In this document: in pieces, positions 1-11,900 of the stretch
How positions within the stretch are numbered: the stretch's first letter is position 1
How the letters are laid out: each line of letters begins with the position of its first letter
Assembly (NCBI GenBank): GCA_013399875.1
Contig: VXAZ01003270.1
Span: forward strand, 1-64,000
Direction: 5' to 3'
Source: Gymnorhina tibicen
Lineage: Eukaryota; Chordata; Aves; Passeriformes; Artamidae
Length of the DNA stretch: 64,000 nt
Notes under the pieces: model-generated
What the model saw: only the letters and a program-made list of their open reading frames with translations
What the model was told of the DNA's origin: nothing
Databases searched by the model: none
Made by a program: the position numbers and the translations under genes

Positions 1-3000
1 AAAACATCATGTCCAATGTGGGATTTCAAATATAAAGGTTCCATTTCCACCAATCATGCTTTTATTAAGGAATTTTAAATTACACTTGATTTTTTTTATA
101 TCTTAATAAAATATTTATGAGAGAAGAATGCTATATATGTGATATAACTTAGAAAGCAACTCATACCATGATTAACATGTTAGCCACTTCCAAATGGTGT
201 ACATTTTCTGGACCTTCTCTTAATCATCCTGTAGAAATTCTTGTTTTGGTCTTCTGACTTTTAAAGAAACCTGAATAATTTATATTCCTCAAATAGAGAT
301 TAATGTCAAATGTTAACAAGTGTACGATTAAAGGAGCAACAAAAATGTTATTAATGAATGGAAAAAAACCTCTCTGCTCCATTGTGAAGCATGCCAAATA
401 AATTCCTTCAGAAAAAGGCTAATGATGAAGGTATGCTGTATACGATATTTGAAATATCCCTATGGTAAAGAAACAGAAGAAACAGAAGCAACCAATGCAA
501 CAAAGATATCAGGATGTGATAATTTTCCGTTCAATAATTCAACAAAAGTATAATCCAAGGCACAATGCCTAGAAAATGACTGTAGATTCTATACTGTTAC
601 TTTAAGTGTCTCTAAAATCAAGTAAAAGGGGGTTGATGGAGTTTTTTAATCCACTTTTTCCTGTAATGACTCTTGTGCATTCGATGAACATCCATGCTTT
701 TACTAAGAAAAAGAAATAGACTCTGTTTAAATGAAAAAGAAACATTAAGAATAGTGAATAATACAAATATGAAAAGAAGAAAAGGACAGAAATGCAATTT
801 TGAAAGAGTGATTTTTGCAAGTGTTCGAGGCCTATCACTTCAGCTGCTTACTTCTGAGGACAAGACTGAAGGAAGAGTGCATACACTGATTCTTTGAGTG
901 AAGGAAAACCTCTCTGCATAAGAGATGGTACAGATCATTACTCTTTGCTTCCAAGTGCTTATTTCAATAAAAAGAATTTGAAAAATTATATCAGCTAGTA
1001 ATTCAGGCACACTGCCTGTTATCAGAACCCCTAAGTATGGTAATGAATGTTCTTCTCAAACAGTGATCAACTTCTTCCTTCTTGACCTGCACTTAGATCC
1101 TGCTCAGAACAAAAGCTTGTGGACCATGTTATTTTGGGCTTAGTACAAAATCCACTTGAATGCCTCAAGTTGAAGGAGTCTATGTACTAATTTCTTGCCA
1201 AGGAAAATATTTGACTAATTTTAAATACCAGAAACTCTTCTTCAATGAGGTAGCTACCAGAGCTATATACACCACAGGTTGTACTAGCTTGTGCCACATA
1301 GTAAGTTTGACTCCTTGCTATCTGAAAATATCATTAAAACTGAACTATCAAGAATTTTCTATGCCTATAGAAGCTTTCCAGAACATTTTGTTCCTGTGGA
1401 GTACAGGGAATAAAGAATGCAGGGGAAAGAATAAGGATTAGATAAAATAGTTCTGTGGACCCAAGATGTGTTTTTAGATTATTTTCGCCAGTGTGTTTAG
1501 CAGTAGGAGAAAATATCCCTAGTCTTCACGGTGTCCCTTTCCTATGGTCTGTGTATTGCAGACTTCAAGTGGGTGTTAATAGTTATGGATATGGTCTCTT
1601 TTTTCTGTTCTGTGAAGGAAGATATTCATATATTAAGATCCTGCAATGTAGACATATGGAAAAATAACACATAGGTCTCTTTACCTTAATATTTCGTTGT
1701 TTTTGCAGATTTTGAATCAACCCCATCTGTAAATAGCAGCTGAACTTCCTAAAGTTCAGATGAGAATTGAATACAATGTTAACCTGAGTATCTCTAAAAC
1801 TACTTTGTGCATTGCAATTTTTTCCACTCACCCCCAGCTAATTAAAAAGCCTACATATGATTTAAAAGGTTTTCTAGCTGGTCCATGCAACAGGCTATAA
1901 AGCAAAAGTATGTAATTTCAGGCTGTTAAATCTAGCCAATGAAGATTGTCACCGTCTTGCAAACCTCATCCTGAAAGAATCACAGACAGAAAGAGAAATT
2001 TTCATTATTTTTAAGCAAAAAACTGTTTTCTTGCCTAGCTTGAACTATACTGATCTCTATCTAGCTATCTACCAGTATGACCTATATGTATTCAGTTATT
2101 CAGTTGTGGAGATCAGATATTCTAAGTACACATACTTTATGATTTAATTAACAAATTATTTAACACTGTAAAGTTGACCTTTACAGGCAGAGAATTCTCT
2201 TTTTATAATTTTCCTTTTTAAACACAGAACATTACAAGTCTATGTTATTAATTCAAAGGACATATAAAGAACTTGTCAACTTGGGAAGGGCAGGGGAAAA
2301 AAAGAAAAAAAAGCAAGGCCCCTCACTACAAATTGAAATGTTGAAACTCACAGAGCTTGGTCTCTAGACTGGTCATACTGTGAACATTTGGGTTATCAGT
2401 GCTGATGAATCAAAGAATATACAAGATACAACTCCTTTGGTTTGATAACAGAAATTTATTTGCTTTAAATATGTTAGTTGGCATTTTTTTTCAGTTTTGA
2501 AGTCAGATTATTCATTGTGTCAAGACCAATAGACACATAACAGAAAGAAGACAGGCCATAAAGACAGTTACCAGGAGAGCTAGCCAGATCTCTGGCAGAA
2601 CTGCTGAGATACCAGGTAGAGATCTAGAGGGGGCAAACACCATGTGAAAACTATGGAAATGAAACAGTGATGGACTTTGCGTGATTTCAGTTCCTCAAGT
2701 GAGAAAACAGTGAAAGAAGCAGCTTCTGTGTCAAGCTGGAGAGCATCAGATTTCTGAAGATTTATTGAAAAATGTAAAATTTTCAGGCAATTGAAATGTA
2801 GATGGTAAACAGAGTTCAGACTCACACCATTAGAAGGGAGAGATGATTAGAGAGGTGACTCATATACTGAACCACTGAATTATTACACAGTTCATATGAA
2901 AAAAACTACCCAAACCCCTGAGGCTGTTACAGTAGGATCTGAAGTAGACACTGTGCATAAGTATTGACTAGTCAAGAATTAATCATTTATATAAGATTAA

Positions 3001-3494
3001 CACAGTGACTCTAAATGCTCTGTGTCTCTGGGACTTGAGGAAGGAGAAGAGGGAAAGTATCCAGGGCAAGATAGATCTGGTGGCTGTAACTGCAAACAAA
3101 AGGGGAAAAAAATTGTACCAAAAATATTTCTATGTGAAAGCAAAAATTGAAAGTCCATGTGCGTCTCACTATTATTACTTTTTTCTGAAGAGCCTGAGAA
3201 AAGTCAGAGAAAAAATAAATCACAATAGGTGACTATTATCTCTGTTGCACACATGAAGGTTTACTTATAACTCGGAATTATGCTGTGCAAGTATTCATTT
3301 CTGGTTTAGAATAGCCACTCTGCTGTGACACTGGCAACTGCATGATACTTATGGAAATAACTACAAGAGAATGCACCTTCCCTTCTCACACAGTGGGGCT
3401 AGACAAAGCAGAAAAATCAGCCAGTATGTTATGTAGAGACAGAAAGGCAGATGTGTGGGGTTTCAAATATTTTTACTGTACTGTCATACTACAG
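1..3494. other. AT-rich non-coding stretch, nothing recognised
   Basis: No gene, RNA or mobile element is recognisable here. Open frames are at most 93 codons, occur on both strands, overlap each other, and show no domain or conserved motif. Short A-rich runs occur, for example near 2,296. The composition is typical of bird intergenic or intronic DNA. Confidence 0.7.
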
Positions 3495-3953
3495 TGCGTC
3501 CTGGTTCCGGCCAGGATGGGGTTAATTTTCTGCAGTAGCCAGGAGAGGGCATGGCCAGGAGCTGAAGGTTAATTAATACCACTCTACATCATTGCTGGGG
3601 GCAGGGGAAAGGGATTCTCTTCCAGGGAGAAGGGGTCCTCCCTTCTAGCTGAGCAAATGTGGCAAAGGGACACTGTCTATTGTTGAAGGTTTTCCACGTG
3701 AATTGTTTCCTTTTCTTGTACCTTCTGTCATGGGGATTGTTGCTGTTACTGTTTGTTTTCTTATCTCTTTGCTGTTTGCAGTAAATTCTTATCTCAACCT
3801 GTGATCTTTGTCTTTTGTGCCTCCAATTCTTCTCTCCATCCCACCATGTGGGAGAAAGGGAGGGGAAAAGCAGGGGAGCAAGGGAGCGCCTCCTGGTTTG
3901 GAAAATCTCAAGGTGGTACTGAATTGGTGAGTACCATTTCTAAACCACGCCCA
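3495..3953 (+). mobile_element. Solo LTR, ERVL-type avian endogenous retrovirus
   Basis: Seen: a block that is clearly GC-richer than its flanks. It opens with TG and a CTGGTTCCGGCCAGGATGG-like start, followed by GGTTAATTTTC. Its 3' half has GCAGTAAATTCTTATCTCAACC (here split: AGTAAA polyadenylation-type hexamer at 3780-3785, then ATCTCAACC), a CTCTCCATCCCACCA stretch, and a TAAACCACGCCCA end. Known: avian ERVL-class LTRs start with a TGGTTT/GGCTGGGATAGAGTTAATTTTC-type sequence, carry a poly(A) signal before an ATCTCAACCC-type segment, and end in AACCACxxCA. The order and spacing fit at about 459 bp. No internal retroviral sequence follows, so this is most likely a solo LTR left by recombination between two LTRs. 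No matching target-site duplication is obvious (flanks TACAG and GTGAA), so the edges may be off by a few bases. The family is likely; the exact subfamily is unknown. Confidence 0.8.
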
Positions 3954-5149
3954 GTGAAAGTTTGATTTTCTTTTAGTGATCTTTTCCCACTTCTCCAAGT
4001 AACAGCAACATGGAGAGGAACAAAATAGTAAAACATTATGAATCTGTAGTTTTAATAGCCGCAAAAAGTAGTCTCATTCAAGAATAAAACTGCTGTTATC
4101 ATGATAAGAATGCTGACATATATCCAGGTTTTGGGTATACTTACAAGTACTTTATTTCATTGCAACCTTTTAAATGTAGAATTTAAGTATCATATGCAAA
4201 CCTAATGTCTTTGTCATCAGTCAAAATATGTTGAGAAATTAAAAATTAAAATAACTCTTCCAGCAAACAAAGTAAATAAAATTACAAACTGTGAGGCTTA
4301 GCTTACTTAGGGGAAATACGCCAGAAGACTATAGCAAATTTAGATTACCACTGAATTTTAAGGTTGCTCACATGTCTTTTTAGACTTGACCAGGTATCTA
4401 GTGAAGAGAGGCAAATAAGAAAGAGAAGTTTAGATTGTGGATGAGATACTGGCCAGCCACTGAATGTTCATGTCTTAGTATAGTGTCTATAACTGACAGT
4501 TTAGGGCTTTGTTTTAGAGCAGAGTGACAGCTTGGGTAAAAATCTCTATTTTTAAGTAGTACTATTTATTACAAAGATGAAAATTAAAAAAAAATATAGA
4601 AGCCTTATTTCTCTTTTTTGTTTGGCCTCTTTAGCCAGTATTTGAACAAGCAATCACTATTGCTATGGATGCACATGATAGCTATAACTAATAGGATGAT
4701 GACTTTGGCTAGAGTTTGCCACATCATTTGCTATAGTAGGGAAAAACAAAACTGAAAACTCAATGACACCTCATAAACAAGCAGATAGGGATGGAAAGAT
4801 GGGTAGAAAGGAAGGCAGTTTGAAATACGTTTAGACTCTATACAGGGTTAATCGTGTTTTGAATGAAAAGGAAAAGGTGGCTTTTACAGTATAACTAAAC
4901 ATCATTTTCCATAACTGTTTCAAATTGATATATTCTTAATTTTCTATATCACATGGCATATGAACTATTTCCTACTGAATCTGGCAGCATTCTTGGAAAA
5001 GGGTAAGTGATATAGACAGAAAAGGGAGGATATAATGTCATCCATTTCTACATCAAGCCTCATGAGACCGTACTTTTGACAGCAAATCCTGTCAAAATAA
5101 GACTCCTGAATAAACAACATGAAGTCTGTTCTCTGAGACCTGGCCCTGG
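3954..5149. other. Non-coding stretch, nothing recognised
   Basis: AT-rich unique sequence between an LTR and a CR1 fragment. No open frame above about 90 codons looks real, and no RNA gene or repeat is seen. Confidence 0.6.
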
Positions 5150-5305
5150 AAAAAAATTGGATCATCAAGTTCCATCCCCCATGCCATGAGGAGGGACACT
5201 TTCCATTAGACCAGCTTACCCAGAGCCCCATGGTTTAGAACACCTCCAGGGGTGGGGAATCCACAACCTCTCTGGGCAATCTGTTCCAGTACCTCACCAA
5301 TTTCA
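5150..5305 (-). mobile_element. CR1 LINE fragment (3' region)
   Basis: Seen: on the + strand the order is ATCATCAAGTTCCATCCCCC, CATGCCATGAGGAGGGACAC, TTCCATTAGACCAGCTTACC, then CACCTCCAGGGGTGGGGAAT, CCACAACCTCTCTGGGCAA and CTGTTCCAGTACCTCACCA. Known: this is the order of the 3' untranslated region of avian CR1 read in reverse complement (CATCnAGTCCAACCC, CATGGGCAGGGACACCTTCC, CTTCCAGGGATGGGGCATCC, CTGGGCAACCTGTTCCAGTG). The copy is 5'-truncated, as most CR1 copies are, and has many substitutions. Its terminal octamer tail is not recognisable near 5,150. It encodes nothing. Confidence 0.85.
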
Positions 5306-5539
5306 CATAATCATAGTTATAAAATGTATATAACGAATCCTAAGTCATAAAACCAGATCTATTCTGACTTGGGATGTATACTTCTCAGTATCAAATACAT
5401 ATTTCACGACTCACCTAAAAAGCCACAAAAATCACAAATCTTCATAGAAATTAGGCTAATACACATCATGCTTTCATAAGTGAATTTCAGAGTGTCCATG
5501 ATGGTTATGATTCAAAAACCAACACTTAGGGCTGCACTC

Positions 5540-5690
5540 ACAATTCTTCCACCTGGGGCCAAAATGACCTGACTTGAATCCTCACAAAGAAATGTTTGTC
5601 TAACCTGTATTTGAAGGCTGTTACTCCGCCTTGCTTCAATCTTTCTCCTCTCTGGACTAAACTGAATTTTGTCCTCTCCCACTGGATTTA
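5540..5690 (-). mobile_element. Probable older CR1 fragment
   Basis: Seen: TGTTTGTCTAACCTGTATTTG near 5,592-5,612, and a CAATCTTTCTCCTCTCTGGAC-like stretch near 5,637. The first resembles the TGTTTGTCTAACCTGTTCTTA segment of old amniote CR1/L3-like 3' regions in reverse complement. The second resembles the later 'tctcctctccaggctaaa' part. The spacing is plausible but divergence is high. It lies about 230 bp from the younger CR1 fragment and could be part of a nested cluster. This is a call by eye and needs a repeat-library alignment. Confidence 0.4.
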
Positions 5691-5708
5691 AGTGTGCGCC
5701 TGCCAAGA

Positions 5709-6505
5709 TGCTGGCATTGAAGAGAATTCAGGGGTAGCCTCTTTGAGGAGAGGCTCCAATGGAACAACCTCCTCTGCGAGGAGCTGCTTCCGATGAACGC
5801 ATCACTGAGTGGACACAGCTGAGCCCCTTACTCAAGCTGGTGGTTCCTCTGGGAAAATTTAATTAAGAAAGCGCAAAACCACCACACAGAAGTGTGAGGG
5901 GAAAATGAGAAAAGAAAAAGTGTCAGAAACTTCTGCAGAAACTAAGGTTTCTAAAATGTTTCTGCAGAAACTAAGGTGAGGGAAAGAAGAGAGAAAGAGG
6001 AAGTGCTCCAAGCACCAGGGCAGACACTCTCCTGCAGCTTGTGGAGCAGATACCTACACTGCAGCCTATGGAGAACCTGACACCAGAGCAAGTGGATATT
6101 CACTGATTGAACTGGAGCCCACGGAGGAGTAGGGGAATGATGTGAGGAGAAGGAACTGTTAAGGACTGATTGTATTTCCCCCATCACCCCCCACAGTTCA
6201 GAGCAGGGAGGTAGAGACTGAGATGAAGTGACTTCAAGTCTGAGAAAGGGAAGTGAGGTAGGGGGAAGTGTTGTATTAATTTGTCTTTGATTCTCACAAT
6301 CAAAATCTATTTGAACTGACAGTAAATTAAATTTTGTCCAAGTCTAGACTGTTTTTCCCCTGATATTATTTGATAAGGGATTTCCCTATCTTTGTCTCTC
6401 TCTACAAGGTTTTTTTATCTTATTTTCTTCTCCCTATCCCATTAAGGAGGAGAAGTTAGAGTGTCTGGGTGGAGGTCTGGCAGCTTGCCAAAGTCAGCTG
6501 TCTAC
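5709..6505 (+). mobile_element. Solo LTR, long ERVL-type family
   Basis: Seen: AGAGGCTCCAATGGAACAAC near 5,750 and CAAAACCACCACACAGAAG near 5,876. After these come CTCCAAGCACCAGGGCAGA and CCTGCAGCTTGTGGAGCAG, then CAGTAAATTAAATTTTGTCC (hexamer AGTAAA at 6321-6326). The end is AAGGAGGAGAAGTTAGAGTG followed by a degraded TCTACA terminus. Known: a widespread avian ERVL-related LTR has these modules in this order, including the 'CCTGCAGCCCRTGGAG' units and the 'AGTCGAGTCTGTTTT' segment after the poly(A) signal. About 800 bp is close to a full solo LTR, with some internal loss. A 17-bp direct repeat (5931-5947 and 5960-5976, identical TTCTGCAGAAACTAAGG) is a local duplication. No gag/pol sequence follows. 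Start and end are estimates. Confidence 0.7.
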
Positions 6506-8766
6506 AGTATAACCTATTAGAAAAATGGGTGAGAAAAATCCCAGATCCCACAAGAATACCATACTTCTGGATTGTATCTTCATAATATACAGTTTGGCAG
6601 TGAAGCACATTTCAGGTAGAGGCTATGAGAAGATATATATGGTTTCAGTCTGTGCTTCACTGATAATATTGATTTGTAAAGGTAGACTATCACTTCTGCT
6701 ACATCTCCATCATCCCATAGTCCTGATATTATGCTGCTCCTGCAAATCCATTAGTGCTAAAAGGATCAGCATACATCATTTGGCCTGTATCTGCGAGGAG
6801 TCACTCACTAAGAAAGTTATTTGGCTGTCCAAATCTATGCTGTTTTTGAGCTGCTAATTTTTTGAAGGAAGGTGAACAAATTTTACATGGCAAGCAAGGA
6901 TTTCAGTGACTATATAACTGTCCCATAGTTTCCTTATACAAAACTAATTTTCACAGCCAAACTGGATTTTGGAATGGCAAAATCATCATTCAAATTTATG
7001 TAGGTATTATGTTTTGAATGAAAAAAAGAAACAATTATAAACTGTGTTTGTATAATTTTTTTTAATACCAAACATCATCCAGGAGTCAAGCTTGTATTCC
7101 CAAGCCCCCAAAGCCAAGTTTCACATGAGAAAGCCTTTGCACAATTTCAAGAAGATTGTTGTCAGTAATTGAAGCCTATGTGAAAATAAAACAAATTGCC
7201 CTTGTGAAGGCTTCTATTCCAAATGCACAGGTCAATTTTGCCCCTACAATTTTCATTTGTTCCAGTGCAGGATTCAGGATTAGATTAATCTTAATGGTTT
7301 CTGTAAGGATTTAGTTTAGGTTAGAAGCCGCTCTTCAAATTTTCTTTATTTGGGGCTTTTAAGTTTTTTTTTTTACAGAACAGTATTTTATTCTAGTCTC
7401 TTTAGGTTTTCAAACTGTGCACATCACTGTAATCATCTGAACCTGGTCCCCAAAGCCAGAATTGTTTTCAGCCATCTCAATAATTATCATGAAAGTGTAT
7501 CTATGAAGATACTGGGGTTTTAATGAGCTGCATTTCTTACACTAACAAACCTCAGTGACAACTCTCATTCAGTCTTCTGAAAGCAGAAGAAATGCAGTGC
7601 TGATGGAGGTTTTTGTTTTCTCTTTTGTTGTCTGCTCTATTCCTTAGTTTTTGATGACCAAATACACTTCTTTTAAATTTTACTTCAAGGCCCAGTGACA
7701 CACTGCAATCAAAAGTCAGGGGTGCATGCTTAGTTAGAACAAACTCGTATAACTTTAGTTGCTTCACTGGACTGGCATAATTCCATATCAGATGCGAAAT
7801 CTCAGTGATAATCACTGAATTAGAAAACACAGCAGAGTCCAACTGAAGCATCAATTCTCTGTTTTTCCTTAAAAAGTTGCATAGAGGAAACAAGTATTAT
7901 AGTTTAAAAAAGTATTATTTTAATATAGCAATTGCCTTGAATGCAACTCATTAGACACACACAATTTATAATGACATTATCAAAGTGTCTTCAATAAAGG
8001 AATAATACAGACCACCACAGTGAATTAACACACTTGAATAAGAAATGTGCTGCCTGCTACACAGAACAACAGTTGGATTTGGTTGCATGTGTCAGATCAA
8101 ATCATAGTTAATAAAAGCATTCACTTTTCTGATATGAACAGAGCAAATAAAAAAGCCTTCTTGAAGATGTTTACCCCAAGGATAAATGGAGCTAGAGATT
8201 AAGACACTGAGGAGCAGGATATCAGTGAGCAGATGTTAGGTGATGGCAGGAATTAGGGATGCTCATGGCAGAAATGCCTACTGCCAGCTGCAACCACCCT
8301 AATTACTGTGAGACAGGGTGCCAGAAACATGAGAAAATGTAAACAGGGGTAATCAGGCTATATTGAAAAGGGTGTTTAGGAATAACTGTCAGATTTAGAG
8401 CAGCAAAAAAAGACTGAAAGTCACTGAGAATTTTCAAAAATACTCTCTCTTAAAAAGGTCCAGATTATTGGAACCACTGTGACAGAAGAATTTAGAAAAT
8501 GATCCTTCACTGAATTAGTAGGTCTGCAATAAGATGCACCACCAATGACTGCATCATTTCTGAGGTCTTATCTCTAATATAAATACAAGTCTGCTTATAC
8601 TTCAATTTGTTTTGAGAGGTCAACTATTTCTGCTTGAATTTACACTTCAATTTAAGGTCAAAATCCTGTTTGATTTCTCTGTTATGAACAGCCACCCATA
8701 AATCACTCAGTAAAACACTGAACATGCAACTTTAGACCAAGGTATTCATCACAGAATTTTTCTGAT
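6506..8766. other. Non-coding stretch with possible conserved-element look
   Basis: Open frames of 110 codons (+, 6525-6857) and 113 codons (-, 7552-7893) occur but have no domain, no splice context and no supporting codon bias, so I treat them as chance. The 7,080-7,330 part is compositionally balanced and rich in homeodomain-like core sites, including GGATTA followed by the palindrome GATTAATC near 7,278-7,292. This is compatible with a conserved non-coding element but not evidence of one. Confidence 0.5.
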
Positions 8767-8908
8767 TGTGGTGGTTTTGGCTGGGATAGAGTTAACTTTC
8801 TTCATAATTGTCTAGTATGAGGCTATCTTTTGGATTTTGGACTTCTGCTGCAGGGGTGACTGAGCATTTTTGTGGGGCTTAGTTGCTGGCTGGGGTTAAA
8901 CCACAACA
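8767..8908 (+). mobile_element. Internally deleted solo LTR, ERVL type
   Basis: Seen: it starts TGTGGTGGTTTTGGCTGGGA then TAGAGTTAACTTTCTTC, and ends with GGCTTAGTTGCTGGCTGGGG then TTAAACCACAACA. The termini are TG...CA, with the short inverted ends TGTGGT and ACCACA. Five-base flanks are CTGAT (8762-8766) and CTGAG (8909-8913), a 4/5 match consistent with an old target-site duplication. Known: the same start and end define a very common avian ERVL LTR that is normally several hundred bases long. At 142 bp this copy keeps both ends but has lost most of its middle, including the poly(A) region. It is therefore a deleted relic and not a short family. Confidence 0.88.
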
Positions 8909-11900
8909 CTGAGGAACTAAAGACCAAAGCTGAACCTTGGTTTTCCTATGGACCATGAGCATCTGTGGGAGTGAAGACACATTGTAACTTCGACAAAGAT
9001 AGTCTGGTCAAGTCATGTCCCCACACTTCCACACCTCTTATAGGCAATGAAATTTGTCCTAAGTTAAGAATGCCAGGTGAATATTGCAAGAAGAACTGTC
9101 TGAATGCTCACATAACTAATGTATTCCAGACATGGGGGAGCTGTGATGCATTGGTAATATTTAGATACTGTATTAGCTATAAGTCTAATCGTAATCATGC
9201 ACATAATCATACTTCTTGTGCCTGATCGAGAGTCTTCTTTCTATTATTCTGTCACACACATCTATCAGAAATCTCCCTCAGTTGATTCACACTACACAAT
9301 TGCATGAAGTTAGACACTTTTTCCATTCATTTATGGTGCAATATTGAACTATTTTGTGGGTCTATAGAGAGAGAGGGGTGCCTTTTCACTATGCTGCTCC
9401 TACGTAGGTGAATCGCACTCTAAGCACCTGCAAGCAGTGTTCTTGCCTTAGATATTTTCAGCTTCAGTTCAGTACTCCAAAATATCTACAGCTGTTTGAG
9501 ATTTCCTACTGTGCCTAAAACATCTCCACTGTGCTGACACGTACAGCTTTCTATATCTCTGACTGTGGAATTCAGGTCTAGCTTTAGGTGTTTATACTTA
9601 GATATCTGCATGCTCAGTAGATGTCTGGGTCCCTAATACCAGCCAGCATGAAAATGAGAGTGTTTAGCTCCTCTGCAAGCAGGTGCCACCACTGGCCAGC
9701 CAAGTGTGTGAGTATCACCTAAGCATTCACTTTGTTGCCTTGAGAATGTTTTTGCTGCTCACCCTTAGGCACCTGGTTTCATCTGAGACTCTCCAGAGAA
9801 TCCCACCAGGCCTTCAGACACCTATCCCAACAGGCATTTTGATGCAACTTCTACATCAGGTCTGCCAGCCCCACAGATGTCTGCAGTGAATATCTGGGAT
9901 ATCCACTCTGAGTGTGCCAAATGACAGTAGACACATCTGTGTGGGCAGTCATGCTCTAAATTTGTGTAGTTTGTAACACAAGACAAACATGTAATGCATA
10001 GTTGAAAGTAAGAGTTCAGGTTTTTTACCATTGACCAAATCCCCATACTGGTTCTAGTCACATCAGACGCCAAGTAAATCTGAAGTCCAATTGATGTCAA
10101 CAGAAAGAGAAAATAAAGAATAAAGACAAGGGATAAATTAAATCTTCAACTAGTAGTTCCTTTGAGGAAGGTGTCTGCAATCAAATACATGCCATACAGC
10201 ATAAACTGAGTAGATAGAGCACTTCTAGATATTTTTCAGGAGGTGTCAGCAGGTCTAATTTTAAAAGGGCAGGTCAGATAGTAATGGTACAGTTCAGCTT
10301 TTATTTCCACCATAAGAAGGTTAATACAGCTTTAAAAGGTAAGAAAAGAAAGAACATGCTGTAACCTTTTATCCTTGTCTTTAATCTGACACTAACACAA
10401 AACTGAGGAAATGCAGCCTGACACCTCCTCTCACATCACCACAGGCTGCTGTGTGCCTGGAGTTCCCAGAAAGCAGCATCAGTCACAAACACATGCAGAT
10501 GGGTGGACAGATGCTCCCAGGAGACAGCCATACATACCAGTCCCCTCACACTGCATGGAAAATAAGAAATTAACTCTCAGAGGAGCAGTGACATAGATAG
10601 AAAATAAAGTTGGTCTCCCATGATTTAAATATCCATTGGTACTATCGGTGTTGTTAATGATCAGGTATTTGGAATGAAGCCTTAATTTTGTCTAAAAGAT
10701 TCTATTTAGGTCAGTGGTAGAGTTCTGCTACTTCAGTGACAGTATTGTCATCATGGTCCCACCTGTATCTCCTCATGAAAATTGTCTTATCTTTCTGGTG
10801 ACAATAGAGACAAGCATGTTTCTGCTGTGCAGACATCACTGCTGGGCTGGGGGTGGGGAGAGAAGATCTGGAGGAAAAAAAAGTTACTTTTCATTGGCAA
10901 AATTGGTTTCTGTATGCCATTTGGCATAAAGCAGCAGTAGAAGTTCTGGAAGGGTAAAGCTAACAGATACTAAAGAGAAACCCCCTGCTAAAAACTGTTC
11001 AAATGGTTAAAGGCTGGGTAAGGTTCATTATGTTTGAAGGAGCTCCCTTGAGGTTACACCATTCTGTTGCTTTCAGCAAGAATCCTGGGATGGAGAAGAA
11101 TGGTTTTATGGGGTAGAATGGGGTTTAAAGGCATGCATGATTTGCAGGCAAAGCAGCAAGGAGAGATCTAACTGATAATTAATGCTTTTGATAGCTTCTC
11201 CCCCCTGCTCTGTGCTTTAAAAAAAGATGCCACAAATCTCAATGAGTACTTTACATGGATTCTAACTTTATTAAACTCTAAGTTAAATGGCAATTATAAG
11301 ACTATATACAGTATTGCAACCTGCTGCTCTGCCAACTTATACCTGAAAAGAAAAGAAACAGAGAGGCTGCTAGGAACATGGGGAAGAATTAGCAGATATA
11401 TTTGTAGGTAAAAGTCATGAAGCTGTCTTCCACCATGCTTGTTAGCACAGTGTCTACTTCTTGCCTATCAGAGAAAAGTGGCTTTTTATTGCTCCCTGCC
11501 GGACCTGGACATATCTGCATTTAAAAAAGCTATCTGTAGGCTGTGAACACCAAGAGAAATAAAAACAAAGCAAAGATTTAATTAGGAGATTTCCTGAATA
11601 TTTAGGAAACCTTACTGTGTAGTATTTATTTGGCCTGTTTAACTTTTGTTCATTTACATAAATGCTAGCTAAAATATAGAACACTCATGAATATGTAGGA
11701 GGGATTCATAAAATTATTCTAAGAAAAAATAGTTTCACGTAACTGCCTTCTTGTGACTTGTCTGTACTGACTCAGCAGGGCAACGGAAAACAAAAGTCCA
11801 TCTTACCCAAGCTTCTGAAAATGTCATCATTTTTGCTGAGAAAGATCCCAACTGACTGATTGCAGTCAGGATTTGTGGAATATTTGAAAAGCTGTAGGTC

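Noticed and set aside
6525..6857. 110-codon frame just after the 5.7-kb LTR as proviral internal sequence
   Set aside because: No primer-binding site follows the LTR and the translation shows no gag-like feature.
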